A stretch of DNA of 64,000 nucleotides from Dryomyza anilis (Eukaryota; Arthropoda; Insecta; Diptera; Dryomyzidae). The first letter of the stretch is position 1. Each line of letters begins with the position of its first letter. Below the pieces are notes generated by a model. That model was not told where the DNA came from, searched no databases, and saw only the letters and a list, made by a program, of their open reading frames with translations. The position numbers and the translations under genes were made by a program. Of the stretch, positions 21,136-31,628 are shown one piece after another. The DNA lies in the NCBI GenBank assembly GCA_951804985.1, contig OX638131.1, forward strand, positions 57,147,344-57,211,343, given 5' to 3'.

Positions 21136-21315
21136 CTGGACAATTAAATTTATGAAAAAGCTTTATACAAAGAGCAGCCCACGTATTTGATTCTTCGGAA
21201 ACTCTGCCTCCTATACGTAGCAAATTGCTGCACGTAACAACTACTTTGGCAAAATCATGAGTTTTTGCATTCTTTGCTTTTGGTTCATTGTTCAATGTGC
21301 ATAATTCGTATTGTG
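21136..21315 (-). CDS. Candidate in-frame cassette exon before the DEGH exon
   Basis: A minus-strand segment of 180 nt with no stop. It is preceded by a pyrimidine-rich acceptor (TTTTCCTTTTCTAATGAG) and followed by a strong donor (CCAG then GTATGT). It starts and ends in the phase needed to sit between the exons at 58664-58857 and 20800-20937, so its inclusion would add 60 residues just before the DEGH box without a frameshift. It encodes NNEPKAKNAKTHDF, AKVVVTCSNLLRIGG and NTWAALCIKLFHKFNCPG. I recognise no domain. The helicase reads correctly without it, so it may be an alternative exon, an exonised repeat, or a decoy. Confidence 0.4.
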
Positions 21316-21360
21316 CTCATTAGAAAAGGAAAACTTTAGCGAGTTGAAATGTAGAATCTG

Positions 21361-21440
21361 CAGTGAAAGATCACTGATGAAGGGGCTTGGCTGTCTCTGA
21401 AACGGCTGTCCGATGTGCACTTAATGAATTGTTTGTGTTT
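21361..21440 (+). mobile_element. SINE family C, tail fragment
   Basis: GATCACTGATGAAGGGGCTT then GAAACGGCTGTCCGATGTGC matches the body of the SINE at 58205-58420 and the inverted copy near 37020-37100. The tRNA-like head is absent. Confidence 0.6.
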
Positions 21441-21534
21441 TATTTGTTGGTACAAAACAGCTAATTTGTAATGACTGGACCTTAAGCACGTTAAGACAAT
21501 ATCTTAAAAATTTGTAATTATTAAATATAGTATT

Positions 21535-21722
21535 GTTATGAAAAGATGTAATTTGCTCCACTGTGCAAACAATAAACATGAGTTTATGAAACAGAAGATA
21601 ATTCTGCACAATGAGGCAATCAGCGAGAAAGATATGGAAGATCAGCGCATTAAAACACATAAGTGCGAATAAGATGCAAGTAGCATGCAGCATTCACGAA
21701 ACTTGTTGAACTGATGTATGTT
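21535..21722 (+). mobile_element. Truncated LTR, 5' part
   Basis: Starts TGTTATGAAAAGATGTAATT and follows the first half of the solo LTR at 8581 (GGAAGATCAGCGCATTAAAA, CACATAAGTGCGAATAAGAT, GCATTCACGAA) to GAACTGATGTATG. It stops before the TATA region. Confidence 0.85.
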
Positions 21723-22309
21723 GTTGGCGCATATTTATTCATAATTCTAACAGAATATATTTTATCGGAAAAACATATTCTACAAGAAAAACATCTTCTA
21801 CAATTTCGTTTTAAATTTTGTTAGGTTTTGCTTATTTTCAACATTTTTATTTTAAAAATGCACATCCGACATATTAGCACCTTTTTTTATTTTATCGCAA
21901 TCTCAAACGAAACTTAAGTGATCATCTTAAGTTTCCACTCGAGTTCACCTAAAACAGTTTGTAATGTACGTATGCAATTAATCAAGTTGCAGACTAGTAT
22001 TCGTCGTATTCAGTAAAATGATTTAAACAATTTGTTGTTGTTTTTTTCAAACTATTTAATTAATAGCTTAAGATTGGCATAAAGTCTTAAATATGTCGCA
22101 CGGTGAACAAAATGATGAAATTCTTGAACAAAACTATATTTTTTATTTAATTTTCAATTTTTTTAAACTATAATATAAATTAAAGACCCACTAAGAATAA
22201 TGTGTAACCACTTTTTAATAGTTTAAGAGACATGAGCCTTCAAAGATAGCAAAAAAATTGCTTACCATACATAAATATATGAAAATACATATTTGGCACT
22301 ACAGAATAC
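21723..22309. other. AT-rich DNA; possible transposon tip at 22094
   Basis: No gene seen. GTCGCACGGTGAACAAAA at about 22094 is the inverse of a GTTCACCGTGCGAC block at 28772-28785 and of a variant at 36413-36421, suggesting ends of a DNA element family. Confidence 0.4.
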
Positions 22310-22551
22310 AGTTTGGCACTACAGAACCTAGGCTGAGCTCTCTCACCATTTTGAGCTGTGCGTGTTATATTTGTACTTATTGCCGAATCCGAACGGGTGG
22401 TGAGAGCTTTTCATAGGTAGGTTTGCCATTTACTGCCGCCGAGAGGTAGCAGCGAGGTATAGAAAGATGTTTTCTATGAAAAGATTTTATTAGCCCCTGG
22501 GACCTTTCGGCTTGCAGTCCAACGCACTAACCACTGAGCTACCGCGGCTTG
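22310..22551 (-). mobile_element. SINE family A copy
   Basis: Minus strand: tRNA-like head with GGTAGCTCAGTGGTTAGTGC as A box (at the right edge), a body missing several blocks, then GCTCTCACCACCCGTTCGGA and the CTGTAGTGCCAAAC end. The end is partly duplicated (TTTGGCACTACAGAA occurs twice, at about 22291 and 22311). Confidence 0.85.
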
Positions 22552-22661
22552 CATATTCTCTAAAATTTGAGTAATATTATGTCAAGTTAATAATTTTTTA
22601 TCAATTAAACCTAGAGATATCCTTTATTCGCACTAACTTTTTTCTAATAATAATAATATAA

Positions 22662-22959
22662 TAGTTTGGCACTACAGCTCTATAAGAACTTAGGCCGAGC
22701 TCTCTCACCATTTTGAGCTGTGCGTGTTTATTTGTACTCAAAGTGGTGGGACCTACAGTTTATTGCCGAATCCAAACGGCGGGTGAGAGCTTTTCATAGG
22801 CAATATTTTACTCTCGTTGGTTTGCCATTTACTGCCGAGAGGTAGCGCGGTATAAAAAAATGTTTCTATGAAAAGATGTTGTTAGCCCCAGTCCAGGCTT
22901 GAACCGGGGACCTTTCGGCTCGCAGTCCAACGTACTAACCACTGAGCTACCGCGGTTAC
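22662..22959 (-). mobile_element. SINE family A, best-preserved copy
   Basis: Minus strand: CGCGGTAGCTCAGTGGTTAG (A box region) and CCCCGGTTCAAGCCTGGACT (B box region) are spaced as in a tRNA gene. The body follows with CTACCTCTCGGCAGTAAATG, CTCTCACCCGCCGTTTGGAT and CCACTTTGAGTACAAATAAA, ending CTGTAGTGCCAAACTATTAT. About 300 bp. It would be transcribed by RNA polymerase III if intact. Confidence 0.9.
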
Positions 22960-23227
22960 TACTAATCACAATGTAGTAAAAAATAAAAAAAATCATCCCG
23001 ATATCATTTCCGGATTAGGCAAACATTACCATTTTTATTCTAATTAAATACATTTGTGCCTTTTTTGTAAATTTATTCCAAGGACTGCAAGCGATATCCT
23101 TCATTCTCACTAACTTTTTACTACACAATCAATGTGATAAAAAAAAATATATGAGCCCGATATCGTTCTCGGATTAGGAGAAATTTCATTGCAAATATTA
23201 CTATTTTTCCAAAAAAAATTGTTCATA
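22960..23227. repeat. Diverged tandem repeats, about 120-150 bp
   Basis: Blocks with TTTGTAAATTTATTCCAAGG, GCAAGCGATATCCTTCATTC, TCACTAACTTTTT and CCCGATATC recur at about 23060-23170, 23845-23950 and 24110-24200. They form a diverged AT-rich family split by the MITE. Confidence 0.6.
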
Positions 23228-23830
23228 TTGAGACACCTTTCATAATATATATGGAAAAAATCATTCTATTTATGAACTATTCTTCGTATATACGAATCGC
23301 ACATTTTGAGCGAAATTGGTATAATAAACGCGTTTATAATTGTTATGAATTGCGTTCATTTAGGTATTCAGATACAGCTCTAAGTTTATTATGCGTATAT
23401 CATTTCGTACTAATAATGCAAATCGTTCCCTTTGTTGTTTACAACTTTAAAGAGAAGTACGCCGCAAGTACTTAACATCGAGCAACAACAAACAGCAGCA
23501 ATAGGCAGTAACAGCAAGAGTAGACATAAAATAAAATGTAAGTAGTTAAAAAAAATATATAAAATAAAATAAAATATAATATAATAAAAAAAATAATACA
23601 AGAAAATAAAAAAATCGTTTTATTTTTATTTTTAAATAGTTTAAAGTTCATAAATACCATGCTTTTTTTTGATAAATATTATGAAAGCGTTCATCAATAT
23701 TATGAACCTATTCATTACGGTTTTATGAACAATTCATAAATTGGATGAATTTGGTCATTGGTTGAGTAATATGGAAAAATTCATAAAATTGATGAACAAA
23801 TTCATAAATAGTATGAACTTTTTTTCTGTG
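23228..23830 (+). mobile_element. CACAG-family MITE, internally deleted
   Basis: Matches from TTCATAATATATATGGAAAA through TTCGTATATACGAATCGCAC, then skips the central part and resumes at GTACTTAACATCGAGCAACA, running to AAATAGTATGAACTTTTTTT and CTGTG before TA at 23831. The left tip is lost. Confidence 0.85.
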
Positions 23831-24378
23831 TACATTTGTGCTTTTTTTTCGTAAATTAATTTCAAGGACTACAAGCGATATCCTTTGTTTGCACTAAATT
23901 TTTTCTAATCATAATCAATGTGGGTAAAAATAAAAAATATATTATCCCGATATTAGGATTAGGATAAATTAAATGGAAAAAATTACCTTTTTACATACAT
24001 TTGTTTCTTTTTTTGTATTTTTTTCAATCGTTCGCACTAACTTTTTTCCAATCACAATGTGCTAAACAATGTGCTAAAAAAATGACCATTTTATTTTCTA
24101 ATTTCATACATTTGCGCCTTTTTTTGTAAATTTATTCCAAAACTGCAAACGATATCTTTCATTATCACTAACTTATTTCAGATCACTATCAATATGGTCA
24201 AAAATAAAAAACAAATCATATCGAGGTCGGCTCCAGATTTTAAAAAATCAATTGTCAAACATTTTTACAAAATTCTCGAAGTTTAAATATTTTAACATAA
24301 CTTTTGTGAATCAATTCTGTAAAGCATAACTATACCTCGATAGTTTTTATTAAGTAAAAAATAATCAACGAAAACTAC
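23831..24378. other. AT-rich repeats, no gene
   Basis: Further diverged units of the repeat noted at 22960-23227 (GATATCCTTTGTTTGCACTA and relatives), then AT-rich DNA ending in the left target duplication of the jockey-type insertion (AACGAAAACTAC, 24367-24378). Confidence 0.55.
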
Positions 24379-24749
24379 TTTTTTTTTTTTTTTTTTTTTT
24401 TGTATTATATTTTTTTATTTGCAATCTATCTTACAATAATAAGCAAATTTGATAAACTTAGGAAATTAACATATTATTGAACTTCAACAAGAACAATAAA
24501 ACCATGTATATATATATACATTTGAGGATAACTTTTTACATTAATATAACAGAACATATAATATAAATTAAGTTTAACAAATGAATATTCCTTAAAATAA
24601 CACTTACATATATACATACATACATAGATATTTACATATATACATTTACATACATCTACTGACAGTTTATTTATTTCATTTCATGATAAATTTATATTGC
24701 ATTTAATATGACTATACTACTTTCTAAATGGCAAATCAAGTATACGATG

Positions 24750-27392
24750 TCATTTCAGTCTTATAACCTCTTCGCTTTCATCTAACAAACAAATAGCTAA
24801 TGGATTTATATGATTACTTAGTCTTTCCAGATATTTACTACTAAATCGGTTTATTTCGTCCTTAATTTTAGGAATGTTAAGATCATTATGTATCGTGTTG
24901 TTAGATACGTACCAGGGTGCGTTGACGATCATTCTTAAAGTTTTTGATTGATATCGCTGCAATATCTCAATATTTGAGTTACTAGCTGTTCCCCACAGCT
25001 GTATTCCAAAGGTCCATACTGGTTTCAGAATGGTTTTGTAAAGTAGTACTTTGTTTTCCAAACTTAACTCCGATTTTCGTCCTAGTAGCCAATACATTTT
25101 GTTGGTTTTGATATTAAAATGTTGCCGTTTTGCTTTAATATGATCTTTCCATGTTAATCTTTTATTCCTAAATATTTAATTTTATTAGATTTTGGGATTG
25201 GCAAACCGTTAAGAAAAATAGGCGGAGAATCGCCTTTTCTTAATGGAAATGTGATGTGAGCCGATTTATCAGGATTCACTTTGATGTTCCATCTGTTGAG
25301 CCAGTGTTCTATTTCATGTAGTTCTCTTTGGACAATATTTGATGATTCAATAATAGATTCGCTGGAAGCTACTAAAGCTGTGTCATCTGCATACGTTGCA
25401 ATTGTAACACCTTCTGTATGAGGCATATCTGATGTGAAAATAGTATATAAGACAGGGCCTAATACACTACCTTGCGGTATTCCAGCTTTAATTTCACATA
25501 TGTTTGATATATCGTTGTTAATTTTTACATAGAAATATCGCCGATCTAGATAAGATTTTAGAACTAAGTAAAAATGAGCTGGAAGCAATTTTTTTAACTT
25601 GTAAAAAAGTCCTTGATGCCAAACACGGTCAAACGCTTGCTGTACATCCAAGAAGACTGCTGAGCAATACTTTTTACTTTCCAAGGTATCAGTAATAACA
25701 TTTAAGATACGATGGCATTGCTCGGGAGTTCCGTGTTTATGGCGACATCCGAATTGATGTTCAGGAATTATATGATTTTTTTTTCAAAACTGGCAACAAT
25801 CTTCGTAAAAATAGTCTTTCAAATATTTTTGAGAATGTAGCCAATAAGGCCGATATGATGTAACGCAGTTTTCCGGTTTGTTAGGTTTGGGTACCATAAT
25901 TATTTCCGCACATTTCCATTGCGTGGGAAAGTGATTCAATCTTAATATTGAGTTAAATATTAGTGTTAAAAAATAATGCCTTTTCTTGGTAAAGAACTAG
26001 CTACTTTTGCATCAATTTTATCATAACCTGGTGACTTAGTTTTATTTAATTTGCTTATTTCTGAATGGACTTCATAGGGCGAAATATGTTTAATAGGTAG
26101 ATCCATTTGACATGAACTATCTATATATTCTGATATTTCACATACATCAGAAAATCTGTTCATTGTGAATGGTTGAAAAGTTTCTTCTAAGTGTTTTGAA
26201 AAGCAATAGCTTTATTTAAGTCTGATCGACACCATGAAGCAACTATATCTTTAACGGCAATATTTCTTTTAATCGGTCGTTTTAAATATTTCGTAGATTT
26301 CCAAATGTTGTGTTCATCATTGTTGGAAACATTCAGATTTCGTAAGAAATCACCAATTTTATCATTTTTAGATTTTATTAGGAGTTCCTTTAATTCCCTA
26401 GTGGCTCGATTGAAATTTCGTTTGTCAACAATAGACCTACTGGATTGTCATATTCTTCGTAGCCTTCTCTTATTTCGAATTAACTCCCTTATTTCAGCAG
26501 ATATTATCACTCTATTTTGAGTGATATAATCAGATTGATTGATTGGAGTTGATAAAAATGCTGAATCATGAATTAAATTAGTAAAATTTTCAACAGCGTT
26601 GTCCAATTCGAGCCCTGATGTGATTGGTATATTTAAATTTAAATTTTTATTCAACCAATATTCAAATGATTTGAGATCTGTTTATGCTGTTATGGCTTTG
26701 TAACTTTTCGGTGAACTTTGCAAAAAGGTGCAATAATTAACAATAAATGGAGAATGATCAGAGCTTAATTCATCGCTGTCCATTATGTCTAAAAATTGAT
26801 TGTATATTCCCGAATAAACTATAAAATCGAGTAAGTCGGGTATTTTTCTTGTATCACTTGGCCAATAAGTAGGTCTGCCAGTAGATAGAGTATTATAATT
26901 GTAAGTTGTTATGCATTTATATAGTTCTTTACCCTTTGGATTGGTAATTCTAGCGCCCCACCATGGATGCTTAGCATTATAATCACCACCAACTATAAAT
27001 GTGGATCCCAGTTTTTTAAAAAAGTTATGGTAATCATGGCATTTTACATTATGTCTAGGCGGAAAATAAATTGCATAGATAGATACGTCTCTATTGCCAC
27101 ATCTAATTTTAATACCAGCAGCTTGAAGGTAAGTAAATCTATACGATGCAAGAGTTTCATATTTTAAACATGATTTTATTAGCACGGCTGAACCGGCATG
27201 TGCTCTTTCATCAGGATGATTTGCAGCAACTAAATCATATCCTCTTATTTTGAAGTGTGTTTTAAAAGTAAAATGAGTTTCAGATATCAAAAATATATCG
27301 ATGAAATTAGTGTGTAGAAATATTTCAGTTTCCTGTGTGTGATTGGAAAGACCATTGGCATTCCATACAGCAATTCTTAAATTTAATTGCAT
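24750..27392 (-). pseudogene. Jockey-type ORF2 (endonuclease and reverse transcriptase)
   Basis: ATG at 27390-27392 overlaps the end of ORF1 by ten bases. The endonuclease (to about 26682) has VWNANGL, ISETH, GGDYNAKHPWWG and SSDHSP, the key APE-type residues. A stop at 26682, then frameshifted pieces NLNIPITSGLELDNAVENF (26448-26654) and EISKLNKTKSPGYDKI (about 26050). The RT core at 25154-25684 is open: SAVFLDVQQAFDRVWH, GIPQGSVLGPVLYTI and intact YADDTALVA. The thumb region follows at 24750-25097 (YKTILKPVWTFGIQLWG), ending at 24750. At least five disruptions. ORF2 nicks target DNA and reverse-transcribes the element RNA in intact relatives. Confidence 0.92.
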
Positions 27393-28656
27393 AACTTGGC
27401 TATCAAAATTGACATCATATTAAGAAGACTATTTGTTAATTCAATCTGTTTATTAAGCATTGTTTCTATTCTCTGCATAAACTTGTTTTCATTTATATCT
27501 GTACTTTTTTCTTTTAACGTTTCTGAAAATGATGTGTTTGGAATATTGCTGCTTAAGTTTTTATTGTTATTACTTGTTGGATAAAGTTCAGGAAAATCTT
27601 GTGCATTAATCGAAAACTGTGCTTTTTGCTGTGTATTGCTACCCTGTTGCTTTTTAAGCCCTGTTTTTGAAGATATTCTTGGTATATTTTGCAACCTTTG
27701 TAATTGGCAGTGTGGTTCAGCAAACAATGAACACAGCGTGGAGGAGAATCTACATTTTTGGTGCATTCGGCAGTTGGGTGGTCAAGTCCACATTTGACAC
27801 ATCTGTACTGTTTCTTACAATATGACTTGGTATGTCCAAATTGTTGGCAGCGATAACATTGTATTAGATCGTTCACTTTTTTAGGAGGTTCGGTCCTAAC
27901 AGCAGCATTGTTATCGTTTGGATTGTTATTATCGTTTGGATTGAGATCTACAAAAAACATTGACAGTTCTTTCGTAACACGGCTTTTAACATTAATTACA
28001 TTTCTGACTTCATGTCCTAGTGATAACAATTCGGATTTAATATCATCCGTAGAAGCAGTGTGATGAATACCTTTTAATACGATTCTGTACGCACGCTCTT
28101 GCTTTAATTGATACGTATGAAATCCGATTTTACTAATATCAAAATATTTTACAATCTTTCGGTATGAATCCACTGATTTAACCATTAATCTGATCTGGCC
28201 TTGATTCAATGACTTATAGTTAAATTCATTAATTGATATAATACTACAAATATTCTTAATCATACTACTAATATTATTTACATTGGGTATAAATATCGGT
28301 GGAGGTTTTGGTGTTGTGCTTTTATTCTCAGAGACTTCTTCAACTCCTTTATCTTCAAGTAGAGCAAATTTGTTTTTGGATGATGTACTTGCCTCATTAG
28401 GTATACTTAGTCGTTTACGCTCATACATTTTTGGAGAACTTGCTTGTTTACGTTTCGCTGAAGTGCTCACAGGTACCTGCTGCCAGCTTACACTGCATTC
28501 GTCTTCGCTCATACTACTCCCATCATCACCCCCCACACTCATGGTGGTAACTTGTGCAGACCGGTTTCTATCACTAGAAACGCGTGATGTTTTAGTTCTT
28601 CTTGTAAATTTATTTTGTGTTTTTATTTTTTTTTTGTTAGATTTGTTGTTTTTCAT
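27383..28656 (-). pseudogene. Jockey-type ORF1 (gag-like, three zinc knuckles)
   Basis: Starts at the ATG of MKNNKSNKKKIKTQ; the frame upstream lacks another ATG. A basic N-terminus and a Ser/Thr-rich segment lead to a PRE_C2HC-like region (ERAYRIVLKGIHHTASTDDI) and then three zinc knuckles: CYRCQQFGHTKSYC, CVKCGLDHPTAEC and CVHCLLNHTANYKGC. This is the usual jockey gag order; the protein binds the element's RNA. Near 27660 a frameshift moves the reading to the frame with KQQGSNTQQKAQFSINAQDF, which ends in LIAKLCN and a stop at 27383-27385. Two imperfect NPNDNN repeats precede the knuckles. Confidence 0.9.
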
Positions 28657-28787
28657 ATAAATACTGTTTACTCTGTTTAAACGTCGGCTTGCGATCGCAG
28701 TCAAACAAAGACTAACGAAAACTACTGATTTGTTTTAAAGTTATATAATTATAAAAAATAAAAAAGAGTTTTTTTTTGTTCACCGTG

Positions 28788-28960
28788 CGACGCTACCTCT
28801 AGGCAGTCTATGGAAAACCTACGAGAATAAACATTGCCTATGAAAAGCTCTCACCCCGCCGTTAGGATTCGGCATTAAAATGTAGGTCCCACCACTTTGA
28901 GTAGAAATATAACACGCACAGCTCAAATGGTGAGAGTTATATATAGGACTATTATATTTT
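28788..28960 (+). mobile_element. SINE family A, 5'-truncated
   Basis: Plus-strand match from CTACCTCTAGGCAGTCTATG through GCTCTCACCCCGCCGTTAGG to AGCTCAAATGGTGAGAG, then a shortened end. The tRNA-like head is missing. Confidence 0.8.
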
Positions 28961-29141
28961 AATATGTTGCAAAAAATTTCAAAAAAATCATACCAAATCA
29001 AAAACTTTAGAGAGCCACACCAAATAGACGGATTGGACTATTCTCATAAAAACTACTGCTATTATATCAACTATCAAAAATTCATAAACAAAAAAACAAT
29101 TCCCGTAAGTTTTACTTTCTTGCGAATGCGCGCGTTTTATA

Positions 29142-29275
29142 CTATTTTTGCCCAATGTGCGCCGCATCTGAGGGGGCAGCACTTCAATAGTGATTGAAAA
29201 ATGGTCGAGTGCATCTCGTGTGTGATCAATGTCAAGTTAAATTGTTTACATGCAGCAGTTGTTACAATTTATAAT
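29142..29275 (+). mobile_element. LTR fragment, central part
   Basis: CAGCACTTCAATAGTGATTG, GGTCGAGTGCATCTCGTGTG and GACATGCAGCAG-like words match the solo LTR at about 8878-8965. Both ends are lost. Confidence 0.8.
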
Positions 29276-30204
29276 TGAAGCGTTGGGTGCAATAAGGGGG
29301 TAAGGCATCATAACGACCTTTTTGCAATATTCGCACCGAATGATCCCAGAAGTGCCTTCTGTCCTCCTGTGAAATCCCAGATCGATTTCAAAACGTTTTT
29401 GTAGTTTTATGCATGGTTTCCATGCAATCTTTCGTTATCCCCAAATCGATATCACTCGGTATTATTTGCTATAAATGAGTGAATACAATATATTATTGTT
29501 TTTATAACAAACTGACATTTAAAATTCATTCAAAAAATTAAGCAGCCGCTGCTCTTGCGTTGGAAATATCCAATGTCAAGTTTTCTTAAATCCTTATATT
29601 TTAGACCCATTACTATGATGAAGAGATTGACCCAGGAGGCAGTCCCACATGGTAAAAAAATATGGTAACAGTCATGCAAGGAGACAGCACAAAATGGATG
29701 AATGGATTTCGTATGTCTAGATGTGCATCATGTCTGCAGACGGAAGCTGATTTCCAACATGCGATCGAAGTTGGGTTCGTACGCGGTTTCAGCGTAGCCA
29801 TCAATGAGAAATACAGCTTGAAATTACGCTGAATGAAACCGGTGAGACAATGATGAAAGAGAAGCGTGCTCAAACTGGACTAAGCTCAGTGGTGCTGGGT
29901 TCCAGTGGGTTGAAGGCTGTTTGCAGTTTTTCAAAATATAGGATACATCGATCAAGTTTCCATATCCGCACAAAAGGTTTTTTTTTTATTTTCTACAATT
30001 GTTTGACTATGATTTTATCAATATTCTTATGTCAGAAATAGAAAAATGTAAACAAAAAACATGTGTTTGTTATAGCAAGCTAAAAAATCGCTTTATAGGA
30101 AAAGTTGAAACATTTGAACTTTTGCTATCACTTCGTTATCCCTCAATATCATCTGGGGATATCGCCTGCTATATAAAAGTGTTCTATGTTCTCGTTTCTT
30201 TCTA
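29276..30204 (+). other. No recognised gene; unassigned open stretches
   Basis: A perfect hairpin GCATGGTTTCCATGC lies near 29411, and its inverse context recurs at about 36298. Between 29600 and 29960 the DNA is less AT-rich, with readable pieces such as EKRAQTGLSSVVLGSSGLKA (plus strand), but stops intervene and I recognise no family. It may be a decayed gene or transposon fragment. Confidence 0.35.
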
Positions 30205-30824
30205 CACAAAAAAAGTTTTGTTCATAAATGGAATAAACGTCGTTAATTGAGACACCGTTCATAATATATATGGAAAAAATCATTCAATTTATGAACTACT
30301 CTTCGTATATACGAATCGCATAATTTGAGCGAAATTGATATATTAAACGCGTTCATAATTGTTATGAATTACATTCATTGAGGTATTCATATTTAGTTTT
30401 TGAGGCAAAGCAGCGCAGCCTCTATGTCACGTGAATTCAGCCTAGTGTAAGGCGATACTGAAAAATAGAAAATACAACACATAGTACACAGTAAAAATGT
30501 TGTTCATAAATGGAATGAACGCCGTTAAATGCGACATAGTTCATAATATATATGTAAAAAATAATTCTATTTATGAAGTATTCTTCGTATATACGAATCG
30601 CACAATGTGAGCAAAATTTATATAATAAACGCGTTCATAATTGTTATGAATTGCGTTCATTGAGATATTCATATCAATTTTTTGAGGCAAAGCAGCGTAA
30701 CCTCCACGTCTCGTGCAATTCAGGCGAATATAAAGGAGATACTAAAAAATAATAAAACCAGTCCAACAAAGGAGAATAGAAAATACAACACAAAGTAGGT
30801 AGGTATTTGAGTATGTGTGTATGG

Positions 30825-31628
30825 CAGAGCAGTGAAAGATTGAATCTTTTATGGATTTAATTCATTTGCAAATCCACGAAAATGATTCAATTCCTTGACT
30901 TCAATTCATTTACCTGATTTAAAAAAAGCAAATCACAAATCTTTTTAAAGAAATAAACTGCAAACTTTTTTAAATTCATTTGTTAATATATTTTTAGATT
31001 TAAATCAATAGATGTAAATCTTTTTTAAAATCTTTATTTAAATCATTTATAGATTGAATCATCTTAAGTTCCAATCACCTTTCAATTCATTGGATTGCTG
31101 GAAATATTAAGCAAAATCTTTGAATCGAATCACAAGATTTTGCAATCAATTTTTAATTCAGTGATTTAAATCATTTGTTCATTTTAGTCTTAAGATTGAA
31201 TCACAAAAAACATGCAATCATTTTTCAAGTCAAATGATTCAATCCCAAAAATAAGAAATCATTTGTCAAATCATTTGTTTGCATAAACGACTGAAACGCA
31301 AATGATTTTGTAATCACTTTGCTGAAATCATTTTTCTCACTCAAGATTGGAAGCAAAACACACTCAAATCATTTTTTACACTCAAGATTGGAAGTAAAAC
31401 AAATTTAAATCTTTAGTGATTTGAAATTTTTCGATTTATTTTTTTAAATCTTTGTGATTTAAAACAAGTTTTTGACAATTCAAAAAATATGTACTGAAGC
31501 ATTCTTGTTAAAAGAAGTAGTAAGCTTGCTCAAAAGTGACTCGCGCAGCAACAAATGACCGACAGCATCGAATTATGAGTAGAGTACAGTGGGGCAGCGA
31601 GTACCTAGTGTTGGTGAAATCCTCAAAA
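30825..31628 (+). repeat. Left long inverted-repeat arm of the hAT element
   Basis: Pairs with 34309-35106. AATCATTTG and AAATGATTT variants recur every 20-40 bp, so the arm is itself composed of short inverted words. The inner edge is marked by CAGTGGGGCAGCGAGTACCT. Confidence 0.9.

Larger units (their letters stand above)
24379..28712 (-). mobile_element. Near full-length jockey-type LINE, 12-bp target duplication
   Basis: A 4.3-kb insertion flanked by AACGAAAACTAC at 24367-24378 and 28713-28724. The 3' end on the minus strand is a poly(A) tract, seen as about 23 T at 24379-24401. Two overlapping genes on the minus strand (ORF1 with zinc knuckles, ORF2 with endonuclease and reverse transcriptase) and no RNase H fit the jockey group. 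The 5' UTR is very short: the first ATG lies about 56 bp from the 5' end. Several frameshifts make it inactive, but the intact duplication and full length suggest moderate age. Confidence 0.92.
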
